Shown: positions 24,843 through 33,400 of the stretch, piece after piece
Numbering within the stretch: the stretch's first letter is position 1
Layout of the letters: each line of letters begins with the position of its first letter
Assembly: GCA_900065925.1 (NCBI GenBank)
Contig: LN890280.1
Span: 364,451-428,450 of the forward strand
DNA length: 64,000 nt
Source: Nitrosotalea devaniterrae
Lineage (GTDB): Archaea; Thermoproteota; Nitrososphaeria; Nitrososphaerales; Nitrosopumilaceae
Direction: 5' to 3'
Notes under the pieces: model-generated
Seen by the model: only the letters and a program-made list of their open reading frames with translations
Databases searched by the model: none
Told to the model about the DNA's origin: nothing
Position numbers and translations under genes: made by a program

Positions 24843-24918
24843 AAATTCAAAATGGGTCCAGATTTGTGAGAATCCGCGTTTTACAGAACTATGGATAATA
24901 ATAGATTTTGAAAATTTG
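24843..24918. repeat. Non-coding repeat element, copy 2
   Basis: Second copy of the element at 22441-22518. It shares an 18-base run CAGATTTGTGAGAATC plus neighbours, and the same outer blocks AAATTCAA, GGGT, TTACAG and TTTGAAAAT. Located between the convergent receiver gene and the minus gene at 24940. Because neighbouring genes are unrelated, the element itself is the conserved unit. Confidence 0.58.
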
Positions 24919-24939
24919 TATTATAAGATATTTGACTTG

Positions 24940-25329
24940 TTAACCTATGACTTGCACTATTTTTTTCAATATCTCATTTTCCACATGTTTTGTCCAGAGC
25001 ATCTCTGGAATATCAACGGCTAGAAATAAGACCGATAAAAGTAGTGCCTCTGCAGCTGCAACAGCGATATTTTGCACCAATTTTCCAATTCCTATGTGTA
25101 TGGCAAAGTTATTCGAATCCCCCGTGATCATTATTGTAAATGCCCTGTCTGCAGTAATTATGTCTCTGAGAATACCTGCTTTTGTGGCCTGAATGATTAT
25201 TCCTACTGGTGAGTTAGAGGTCATCTGTGTTTTGTATCCGTCTCCTTCCAACATTGTGATTATTTGTTGTGCTAGCTGATTAAGATCCTTGTTCTTGTTT
25301 TGAAATCGTACTATTTTCTCAGAGATCAT
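24940..25329 (-). CDS. Hypothetical protein with hydrophobic C-terminal half
   Basis: A 129-residue protein. The first half is a small alpha/beta domain (L-A-Q-Q-I-I-T-M-L-E-G-D-G-Y-K-T, then V-G-I-I-I-Q-A-T-K-A-G-I-L-R-D-I). The segment A-A-A-E-A-L-L-L-S-V-L-F-L-A-V-D is hydrophobic and could be a membrane-touching helix. Not recognised. It lies between two copies or fragments of the non-coding repeat. Confidence 0.6.
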   Translation of the reverse strand: MISEKIVRFQNKNKDLNQLAQQIITMLEGDGYKTQMTSNSPVGIIIQATKAGILRDIITADRAFTIMITGDSNNFAIHIGIGKLVQNIAVAAAEALLLSVLFLAVDIPEMLWTKHVENEILKKIVQVIG

Positions 25330-25723
25330 GTTATCATTAGTGATCTCCTCTAATAATTAAATTGTATTCTATTTCTCTCTGTATTGTAATCTAATTTTAG
25401 CCATTTACACTAGTGGTTATGTGATTGTAAAAGTTAGAGTCTTACAGGTCTCTAGATTGAAGACAAAATAGCTCGTAGCGGATATTCAATCCGTCACGTT
25501 TGAGCTCTTATTCAAAAAATCTATCAATCTATCATATTTAATACCTGTATTCCATTTTCAGCATTGGGTATCTTCCAACTGATCTTATATTGTAAAAGTC
25601 TATGATTGATGTTGAAAGCAATAGTTTGGAAATGTTATAGATGTAATCTGATATTTAAGGAAGAAAATATCGTGGATTTGCATAAAGAAATTTCCAAGCA
25701 TTCTAGTAGGAAAATTATTTCTC
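25330..25723. other. 394-base gap with a two-stem hairpin
   Basis: No gene seen. At 25470-25506 the outer stem AGCTC / GAGCT encloses an inner stem CGGAT / ATCCG with loop ATTCA, a compact structure that could be part of a small RNA. Just before it, 25438-25449 (GAGTCTTACAGG) matches a segment of the repeat element at 22441. The rest is AT-rich and unremarkable. Confidence 0.35.
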
Positions 25724-26260
25724 TTAGAATCTAATCCTAATACTATTGTTAGTTGTCTCGACTGATACTTTTTTCTGCGCTAGCTCTTCAATGACATTCT
25801 TGTATAGGTGCCCAAGATATAGTGACCAATTTCTAGTCATATCATGTTGAATAACAAAGGTGTTTAGATTTCCTTTGGTTTCACGCGTAAATGGAATGCA
25901 TGAAACTCTTGCCCATGACTCAATTGTCTGCAAAAAACTTTCAACGGTGTATTCATTTTGCAATATTGCCATCATATCGGTTGTGACATCTTTGGAAATG
26001 ATATCGGCCATTGTGATGACTTGTTCTTCTGAATATCCGTTCATCAACTGTATTATCAATGATCTTGGAAATGCTACAAGTCCTGCCTTTCCTACATTTC
26101 CATCATATCCAATTTGATGCTTTAACATCTGAGTCAGTAGTGTGCTGGGACTGGTGTTATTGATTTGTGCATTTGTTTCAAGTGCGTCTGCAACATCCTC
26201 TGGAATTCTAAAGGACATGCTTCTTGTTTTTTGGTGATTCAAAGAACTGTTCTTCTGCAT
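25724..26260 (-). CDS. Ribbon-helix-helix regulator with conserved C-terminal domain (paralogue B)
   Basis: A 178-residue relative of the proteins at 941 and 55101. N-terminal RHH: T-R-S-M-S-F-R-I-P-E-D-V-A-D-A-L-E. The C-terminal domain keeps the F-V-I-Q-H-D-M-x-R-N-W-S-L-Y block but has diverged from A and C elsewhere (no W-F-E-x-R-M; instead I-E-S-W-A-R-V). It stands alone, divergent from a small gene at 26337. A probable transcription regulator with unknown ligand or partner. Confidence 0.75.
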   Translation of the reverse strand: MQKNSSLNHQKTRSMSFRIPEDVADALETNAQINNTSPSTLLTQMLKHQIGYDGNVGKAGLVAFPRSLIIQLMNGYSEEQVITMADIISKDVTTDMMAILQNEYTVESFLQTIESWARVSCIPFTRETKGNLNTFVIQHDMTRNWSLYLGHLYKNVIEELAQKKVSVETTNNSIRIRF

Positions 26261-26336
26261 ACCATGAATTCTTTTTGTGAGTAATAAGGTGATCTTAAAA
26301 CATGTTGTATATTAGAAACGAGAGCTATGTATTTAC

Positions 26337-26552
26337 ATGAAATATGCGTCTACAAGCAGGAATCGTTTCAACATGGGCAAACAATTGGTTGAGAAACTCT
26401 TGTTTCTCTCACGCATTGACCAATACGTAGACAATGCGCATAAGCAAGGAAACAAGCAAGCAGAATTGAGTTTGAAAATACTCAAAGCTATAGAGCAAAA
26501 GAACGCAAATATGTTACAAGACTTTCTTGTAGCAGAGAAAAGTATGAACTAG
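26337..26552 (+). CDS. Small helical protein (71 aa)
   Basis: Basic helical protein (K-Q-L-V-E-K-L-L-F-L-S-R-I-D-Q-Y-V-D-N-A-H-K-Q-G). TATA-like TTGTATATTA at ~26305 lies ~27 bases before ATG 26337, which supports a leaderless transcript. Divergent from the RHH gene at 25724-26260, so it may be its target. Not recognised. Confidence 0.6.
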   Translation: MKYASTSRNRFNMGKQLVEKLLFLSRIDQYVDNAHKQGNKQAELSLKILKAIEQKNANMLQDFLVAEKSMN

Positions 26553-26610
26553 TGTGATTTTGTAACTACATACAAAATCATAATATTGGAAAAATTGCAA
26601 TAGTTTGATA

Positions 26611-26717
26611 AAATAAAAAATTTGCGGGGGTTTTTGCCCAAACCACCCAATAGATTGGGTGTCAAAAAGAGCCTGTCTTCGGGATGTGCAGACTGTAATA
26701 CCCTCCGTTCTACGCCC
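26611..26717 (-). ncRNA. Candidate standalone structured RNA (~107 nt)
   Basis: A GC-rich island in a 432-base AT-rich gap. Read on the minus strand it begins with GGGCGTAGAACGGAGGG, contains a perfect hairpin CACCCAAT / ATTGGGTG (26645-26662), and ends with GGG-CAAAAA-CCC followed by a run of six T, a terminator-like end. A TATA-like TTATAATTTT at ~26731-26740 lies about 20-27 bases before the GGGCG on the same strand. The only reading frame across it has no family-like features. I cannot match it to SRP RNA, RNase P or a tRNA; the exact ends are estimates. Confidence 0.55.
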
Positions 26718-26937
26718 AATGTGAATACAAAATTATAATTTTCAAAGCCAATTGTCAATCTCTCAAATTATTTTTTTTAAGGTATATTTTCTGGATATTG
26801 AATAGTAACTTAAAGAAGCTTTTACGCACAAAATATTATCTTAAAAATTCTCCATTTATCACCATTTATTTCCAATTTTTTAGGCACAAAAGTCAGTGAT
26901 ATAGATCAAAACGTAACTGTATCTGATCTGTATTTTG

Positions 26938-26983
26938 GTACAATTGGGAAATTCTTTTAATTGTACACGCTTTGAGTACAATT
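26938..26983. promoter_or_regulatory. Three copies of GTACAATT around the promoter of the 26985 gene
   Basis: GTACAATT at 26938-26945, its inverted form AATTGTAC at 26959-26966, and GTACAATT again at 26976-26983, ending one base before ATG 26985. The TATA-like CTTTTAATTG (~26954) lies between the first two. A bound regulator would block the promoter, so this is a strong candidate operator. Confidence 0.55.
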
Positions 26984-26984
26984 C

Positions 26985-27626
26985 ATGCTCCCAATGGATA
27001 ACGACGGTGCACCACATGACGAATATTCAGAGCGGGCAACAAGTGTTGAAGATTACAAAGTAACTTGTATCCAATTTATCAAAGATATCAGCGGTGACTA
27101 TCTTGCATGGGTTGATTATTACAAACTGCCAGAAGAGGAAGACAAGAAGAGACGTTCCCAAATACATGCAATTGTAGAGCGCACCAATGAATGGATGGCA
27201 AAGATTGCAACTACCATCAAGGGAGTAGATGTTGTCATGAATGATGGTATACAAAAGATGGCAGAAAATACTGCAGGATATCCATTCCAAATTGGAGTCT
27301 TTGTAAATAACATGTCAGGCTATACGCTTGCAAAACCTGGCATAGTTGACATTAACATCAAAGCAGTTGGAAGGCAAGGATTCAAGGTAAAACTTGGATG
27401 GCATCAAAAGGACAAGAGATTTTTGATCAGTTCTACTAGTCCTGTTGAAATCGACGAATCAAATATTTCTGATACAGATTCTGACTTACTAGATCTTCAT
27501 CTAAAAATGGATGCTCAAAAATGTCAACTGCGCGATGTCATATCGTTTACTGTAGTTGTAATTGAAACAAAGGATGGTCAAGAATATGAGCGACGTGGTA
27601 TGACTACTATTATCCACATGGGCTAA
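26985..27626 (+). CDS. Hypothetical protein (213 aa)
   Basis: Soluble protein. The first ~95 residues are helical (Y-K-V-T-C-I-Q-F-I-K-D-I-S-G-D-Y-L-A-W-V). The remainder is beta-rich (P-F-Q-I-G-V-F-V-N-N-M-S-G, D-I-N-I-K-A-V-G-R-Q-G-F-K-V-K-L-G-W), like an Ig or C2-type sandwich. Not recognised. A triple GTACAATT site at the promoter indicates regulated expression. The 3' end overlaps the convergent gene by 17 bases. ATG 26994 is an alternative start. Confidence 0.65.
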   Translation: MLPMDNDGAPHDEYSERATSVEDYKVTCIQFIKDISGDYLAWVDYYKLPEEEDKKRRSQIHAIVERTNEWMAKIATTIKGVDVVMNDGIQKMAENTAGYPFQIGVFVNNMSGYTLAKPGIVDINIKAVGRQGFKVKLGWHQKDKRFLISSTSPVEIDESNISDTDSDLLDLHLKMDAQKCQLRDVISFTVVVIETKDGQEYERRGMTTIIHMG

Positions 27627-27927
27627 CTTCTAAAACTACTCTTGATTCCTCAGATCGTTTGTCTGAATATTTCATCTGTGATATTTTCTTGCACAGTTCT
27701 TGGTCCTCTACCAAAGACGCTGTACCTGAAATTATATTTCCCAAATGTTCTATCTTGACGTTTTTGTTGGCTAGAGAGTTTTTCAGCCAGTCACTGTCTG
27801 GATTTCTTCTGGAAAAATAGAACTTGCCATTATAGAATACCACCCTGATTTCCACTGCATGCTCCTTGCCTGTCTTTCTTCCTGTGGTGATTAGTACCGC
27901 CTTGAACGTACCCTCTTGAATTTCCAC
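27610..27927 (-). CDS. Deazaflavin (F420)-dependent nitroreductase-like small protein
   Basis: A 105-residue split-beta-barrel protein. T-T-G-R-K-T-G-K-E-H-A-V-E-I-R followed by F-Y-F-S-R-R-N-P-D-S-D-W-L-K-N-S-L-A matches the pattern of the DDN / F420H(2)-dependent quinone or nitro reductase family (T-G-R-K-S-G and W-x-x-N-L). It is shorter than most members. F420 use is inferred from the family; thaumarchaea do make F420. Confidence 0.65.
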   Translation of the reverse strand: MEIQEGTFKAVLITTGRKTGKEHAVEIRVVFYNGKFYFSRRNPDSDWLKNSLANKNVKIEHLGNIISGTASLVEDQELCKKISQMKYSDKRSEESRVVLEVSPCG

Positions 27928-28014
27928 AGGAATGATTCTGTTATAAAGAATTTAACCGATTGGATTGAAAACTCTGATACCTGATACAATAAACCGACTT
28001 GACAAGTTCAATTC

Positions 28015-28461
28015 ATGGCTACACGAATTGAATATGCCGGAAAACAAGTCAAAGCAGATGACTTTAAGGGAAAAAAAGTCATTGATAGAGAAGGAATAGA
28101 GTATGGTAACGTAAAACACGTTCACATCAATACTGATACTCTAGAAGTTGTGGGCATCACAGTCCACAAAGGGTTGCACAAGGACCATTTTCTATCACGT
28201 GATTATATAGACAGATTCACTGAGGAATCAGTTCTGTTATCTTCAGCACCAATAAGAGTAGACTCTCAGGTAGTTGACATCGATGGACGCAAGATTGGAA
28301 AAATCAAAAGACTTCACATGACAACTGATACAAACGAACTTGAATCAATCGAAATATCTACAGGCTTGGCAGGATCTAGAATCTTTCGCACTTCAGAAAT
28401 CTGGGGCATTGGTGATAAGGTAATTCTCAGACAAACAAAAGACGAATATAAAAATCCATAA
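28015..28461 (+). CDS. Tandem PRC-barrel protein
   Basis: A 148-residue protein with two PRC-barrel repeats: K-K-V-I-D-R-E-G-I-E-Y-G-N-V-K-H-V-H-I-N-T-D and, ~70 residues later, S-Q-V-V-D-I-D-G-R-K-I-G-K-I-K-R-L-H-M-T-T-D. PRC barrels act in RNA processing (RimM-like), in photosystem assembly and, in archaea, in cell division (CdpB-type proteins). Which role applies cannot be told from the sequence. Confidence 0.78.
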   Translation: MATRIEYAGKQVKADDFKGKKVIDREGIEYGNVKHVHINTDTLEVVGITVHKGLHKDHFLSRDYIDRFTEESVLLSSAPIRVDSQVVDIDGRKIGKIKRLHMTTDTNELESIEISTGLAGSRIFRTSEIWGIGDKVILRQTKDEYKNP

Positions 28462-28553
28462 AATCCTTTTTTCATCTTTTTTATTTTGTAATAATATCGT
28501 TGATTATATGATACAATCTAGTAGCAATTTATACCAGATCAATCTCTTGGTTT

Positions 28554-29558
28554 TTGTTGTATGCCGTAGAAACTGACAAGTTGTCCAAAGTTTATCACAG
28601 TGGTCTTAAGGCAGTTGATGAAGTTTCAATCAAACTAGAAAACGGTGAGATCTTTGGCTTTTTGGGTCCTAACGGAGCAGGAAAAAGTACCACTATAATG
28701 ATTCTGACTACATTACTAAAACCAACATCTGGCAAGGCGTTTGTTGCTGGATTTGATGTAGCAACACAGGCAAAAAGTGTCAGGCAAAATATTGGATATG
28801 TCCAGCAGGACTCTACCATTGATGAATATCTAACCGGCAGGGAAAATCTAGAGTTGCAGGCAAGACTAAACCACATACCAAAAGATATCAGAACAAAGAG
28901 AATAGACGAGATACTGGGTATCATTGAATTGTCTGACAGGCAAAATGAAGCCGCTGTGACATACTCTGGAGGCATGAGAAAAAGGCTAGACATTGGTGGC
29001 GGCCTGCTTAACATGCCCAAAGTCTTGTTCTTAGACGAGCCAACATTGGGTCTTGATATCCAAACTAGATACAAAATCTGGGAATATATAAAAAAAATCC
29101 ATGACGAGTTTGAGATGTCAATATTCCTTACTACACATTACATGGAAGAAGCAGACAAACTCTGCAATAACATATCCATAATTGATAACGGAAAAATCAA
29201 AATAACAGATTCTCCAAAGGCATTAAAAAATGCACTAGGAAATGAAATTGTAATCTTTGAAATAAATTCTGAGATAAAACTAGAACAGCTAGTTTCTGAA
29301 ATAAAAAAACTTGCTACCGTAAAAGATGTCTCCACAAATGGCTCAATCATAACCGTATTTACAACCAGTGGAGATCAATTGATTCCACAAATTTTCCAGC
29401 AGGCAAGCAGTCTTGAAATCAAAATAGAAAGTATCTCTCTTACAAAACCAACACTTGATGATGTATTTTTATCTCATACTGGTCGTGCTCTAAGAGAAGA
29501 TGAGGGTAAATACGACAAGAAAAAAATGCGGGAAAGAATGAGGAGAATTAGGGCATGA
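28554..29558 (+). CDS. ABC exporter ATP-binding subunit (DrrA-like)
   Basis: A 334-residue ATPase. Walker A G-P-N-G-A-G-K-S-T at 38-46, signature Y-S-G-G-M-R-K-R, Walker B V-L-F-L-D-E-P-T-L-G-L-D and switch His in T-T-H-Y. The extra C-terminal ~90 residues (S-L-T-K-P-T-L-D-D-V-F-L) are typical of DrrA/CcmA-type drug or polysaccharide exporters. It overlaps the permease gene by four bases. Starts TTG 28554 and TTG 28557 are equally possible; TTTATAC at ~28529 supports a leaderless start there. Confidence 0.92.
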   Translation: MLYAVETDKLSKVYHSGLKAVDEVSIKLENGEIFGFLGPNGAGKSTTIMILTTLLKPTSGKAFVAGFDVATQAKSVRQNIGYVQQDSTIDEYLTGRENLELQARLNHIPKDIRTKRIDEILGIIELSDRQNEAAVTYSGGMRKRLDIGGGLLNMPKVLFLDEPTLGLDIQTRYKIWEYIKKIHDEFEMSIFLTTHYMEEADKLCNNISIIDNGKIKITDSPKALKNALGNEIVIFEINSEIKLEQLVSEIKKLATVKDVSTNGSIITVFTTSGDQLIPQIFQQASSLEIKIESISLTKPTLDDVFLSHTGRALREDEGKYDKKKMRERMRRIRA

Positions 29559-30334
29559 CAATGTTGCCTGACACTTATACCATTTTCTGGAGGGAGATGA
29601 AAAGATACAAAAAATCCCGTAGTGGAATTCTAATACGACTAATCCAGCCTGCTATATGGATCATAGTAATGGGAAATACATTTGCAAGTACAAGACCTTT
29701 GATCCAGTCTGTAGGCTTTAGTGGAACTTACATTGAATTCATGGCACCAGGTGTGATAATGCTTACTGCAATTTTTACAAGTATTTTTGGTGGAGTCAAC
29801 ACACTGTGGGACCGACGATATGGTTTTATGAATAAAGCTTTGGTCTCCCCAGTTTCACGGTCGTCTATTGCACTAGGAAAAATGCTTGCAATATCTGTAA
29901 TCTCTACACTGCAATCAAGTCTGATTCTTGGAATGGCACTTGCACTGGGTGTACACATCTCAAACTTGCTTGTGATATTTCCAATATTGCTTACAGTTAC
30001 AATATTCTCACTTGGATTTTCTGGAATCTCTGTAATTGTGGCAGCCACATCAAAATCACAAGAGACCTTTTGGGGTGTAATCAATTTTCTTGGAATGCCC
30101 TTGTTCATGCTCAGCCCGGCGCTTTTCCCGTTGGAGCTCTTGCCCTCTTGGCTTGCATTTGTGGCAAGACTCAATCCTGTTACCTACGCGGTATTACTAA
30201 TCCGGCAAATGATGACTGGTACAGTCCAGATATTGCCTGTTGCAATTGAATTGGCGGTAATTACTGGCTTTGTTGTGATTATGGTGGCTATTGCAAGCTA
30301 TGTATTCACAAGAGAAGTCAACAAGCCATTCTAA
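29555..30334 (+). CDS. ABC-2 type transporter permease (DrrB-like)
   Basis: A 259-residue membrane subunit with about six transmembrane helices and the ABC-2 signature region (N-F-L-G-M-P-L-F-M-L-S-P-A-L-F-P-L-E). It pairs with the ATPase just upstream to form an exporter for a drug, lipid or polysaccharide; the substrate is unknown. Confidence 0.92.
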   Translation: MTMLPDTYTIFWREMKRYKKSRSGILIRLIQPAIWIIVMGNTFASTRPLIQSVGFSGTYIEFMAPGVIMLTAIFTSIFGGVNTLWDRRYGFMNKALVSPVSRSSIALGKMLAISVISTLQSSLILGMALALGVHISNLLVIFPILLTVTIFSLGFSGISVIVAATSKSQETFWGVINFLGMPLFMLSPALFPLELLPSWLAFVARLNPVTYAVLLIRQMMTGTVQILPVAIELAVITGFVVIMVAIASYVFTREVNKPF

Positions 30335-30405
30335 TTTACCAGAATTGACCAAAATTGTAACAATTTCTAACTAAGGAGATCTTTTTAGTATCCTGCAATC
30401 TGTGC

Positions 30406-33400
30406 GTGTTGAAGACTTTCCCAGTTCTAATTGGGATTATGGTACTTGTACTGTCAAGTATGTTTATTGATTATTCATGGGCTGCCTCTAGCCCCTCATT
30501 TTCTGTACAATGGGGTACATACGGACTACAAAACACTGGACAATTCGCATTTCCACAAGGAGTATCAGTTGACTCGTCAGGAAATGTGTACGTAACTGAT
30601 CTTGGAAATAGAAGAGTAGAGAAATTTGATAACAATGGAAACTTTCTCTTTACTTTTGGAACAAAAGGTACTGGTGATGGACAGTTCAATGCTCCTGTGG
30701 GTATAGCGATAACCAGTAATTCTATTTACGTTGTTGATAATGCAAGAAATGATATTCAAAAGTTTGACAGCACTGGAAAATTTGTAACAAAGTGGGGTGG
30801 ACAGGGGTCTAACACAGGACAATTTCTACTTCCGCAAGGTGTTGCAGTTGATCCAAGTGGTGATGTGTATGTTGTCGATACTGGAAATAGCAGAATTGAA
30901 AAATTTGACAGCAGTGGAAAATTCTTACTCACTATAGGACAGAGTGGACTTGGTGATGGTCAATTCTTATCTCCACGTGCAATTGTTGCAGATTCACAAG
31001 GAAGTATCTATGTAGCTGATTCTGGAGGAAACAAGATAGAAAAATTCACTGAAGATGGTGTATTTTTGAAATCTTTTGATGCTTCAACTGGTGCAAATCT
31101 TCAGACTCCTCTTGGAATGTCTGTAGATAATTCTGGAAATATCTTTGTAGCAGACAGTGGCAATAACAGAATTGTTGAACTAGATACTAACGGTCACACA
31201 GTAACATCTTGGGGAAGCCAAGGTACTGGTGCTGATTTCTTTGATAATCCTAGAGCCACTGCAGTAGACTCTAATGGAAATGTCTTTGTTGTAGACTCGA
31301 ACAATAATAGAATCCAGAAATTTGTAACTGCCTCACCTCCAACTGTATCTGCACCACAAACTATTGGCCAAAATACAACACAACAAGTTACAGTCACACA
31401 AAATACCACCCAGGCAAATGTTCCAAAAATTACAGTACCAAATGATCACACTGCTCCGTCAATCACTGCACCATCAGATATTACAATAGAAGCAACTGGA
31501 ATCTTGACACCTGTATCAATTGGCCAGGCTACTGGAACAGATGATAGTGGTATAGCTTCCATTACTAGTAATGCCCCATCAAAATTCCCATTAGGGATTA
31601 CAATGATAACTTGGACTGCAATTGACAACGGCGGAAATGTGGCAAAAGCTGTTCAAAAAATCACAGTACAAGATACCACACGTCCAGTACTTACTGCACC
31701 ACAGCCAGTAACTATTGAAGCAAAGACTCCTGATCATAATTCTGTAGATATTGGACTTCCATCTGTAAATGACGCAGTTGGTGTCGAGTCTGTTACAAAC
31801 GATGCGCCACCGTACTTTTCAATTGGCAAGACTACGGTAACCTGGAAGGCAATAGATACTTCTGGAAACGCTGCAACAGCAACACAGGTTATAACAGTAC
31901 AAGATACTACCCAGCCTGTAATTCATGCTCCTGCTGATATTACACAAGAAGCAACTGATGCTACTTCAAATGTTGTAGCACTTGGAAACGCAACTGTAAC
32001 TGATAACGGACTAATAAAATCTGTAACAAATAATGCACCGTCAGTATTTCCACTGGGAAAAACAACAGTAACCTGGACTGGTACTGATCAATCAGATAAT
32101 TTCGCAACTGCAACACAGGTTGTAAACATTGTAGATACCACTGCTCCAAAAATCACCCCTCCTGCTACTGTTACCTTCGAGGCTACATCCATTGACAAAA
32201 ACATTGTAGCACTTGGAAACGCAACTGTAACTGATAACGGAATAATAAAGTCAGTTACAAACAACGCAACACAATTTTTCCCACTAGGTAAGACTACTGT
32301 ATTATGGACAGCAAAAGATGTATCAGGTAACAATGCAACCGCAACCCAGATAGTGGATGTAGTGGATACAACTGCACCAAAGTTGACAGTTCCATCTAAT
32401 GTCACCTTTGAAGCAACTTCACTACATGACAATGCAGTGCCAATCGGCAATGCAACTGCAACAGATATTCAACAAGTTACAATTACAAACAATGCATCAA
32501 AGACATTCCCACTAGGAAAAAGTACCATTCTATGGATTGCAAAAGATGCTTCTGGAAATACATCAAACGGTACACAGACTGTAGATGTAGTTCATACAAT
32601 TGCACCAAGATTAACCGTTCCAGCAAGTATTACCTTTGAAGCAACCTCACTTCACAATAATACGATATCTCTAGGAAGCCCAACCGTAGTTGACATTGAA
32701 CCAGTGACTGTTACAAACGATGCTCCAAAACAATTTTCAATTGGATTAACAACTATAACATGGACAGCAAAAGATGCTTCTGATAACACATCTAATGCAA
32801 CCCAAACTGTTTTGGTACAAAACACAACTCCTCCACAACTAACCATTCCATCTAATGTCACCTTTGAAGCAACTTCACTACATGACAATGCAGTACCAAT
32901 CGGCAATGCAACTGCAACTGACATTCAACAAGTTACAATTACAAACAATGCATCAAAGACATTCCCACTAGGAAAAAGTACCATTCTATGGATTGCAAAA
33001 GATGCTTCTGGAAATACATCAAACGGTACACAGACTGTAGATGTAGTGGATACTACTGCACCGAAGATAACGGCACCTTCAACAGTTAATGTTGTAGCAC
33101 AATCGCTTTCTGATAATGTTGTACAAATTGGAAATGGCAATGCAACAGATGATGTAAAATTAGTCTCACTTACAAACAACGCATCAAAGACATTCCCACT
33201 AGGAAAAACTAGCATATTGTGGGTAGCAACAGACGAAGCTGGTAATAAGGCAAATGCAACTCAGATAGTTAATGTAGAAAACACAACTCCTCCAAAGTTA
33301 ACCATACCAGCAGATATCAAATTTGAAGCAACTTCGCTTAACAATAATACCATCCCATTAGGCAATGCAACTGCTACTGACATTGAACAGGTTACAATCA

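Noticed and set aside
25111-25125. T-loop-like TTCGAATCCCC
   Set aside because: Lies within the 24940 coding region and lacks the arms of a tRNA.
26549-26758. 69-codon minus-strand reading frame over the 26.6 kb island
   Set aside because: Its codons cover the GC-rich hairpin and T-run region, it has no family-like features, and an ncRNA explains the composition better.
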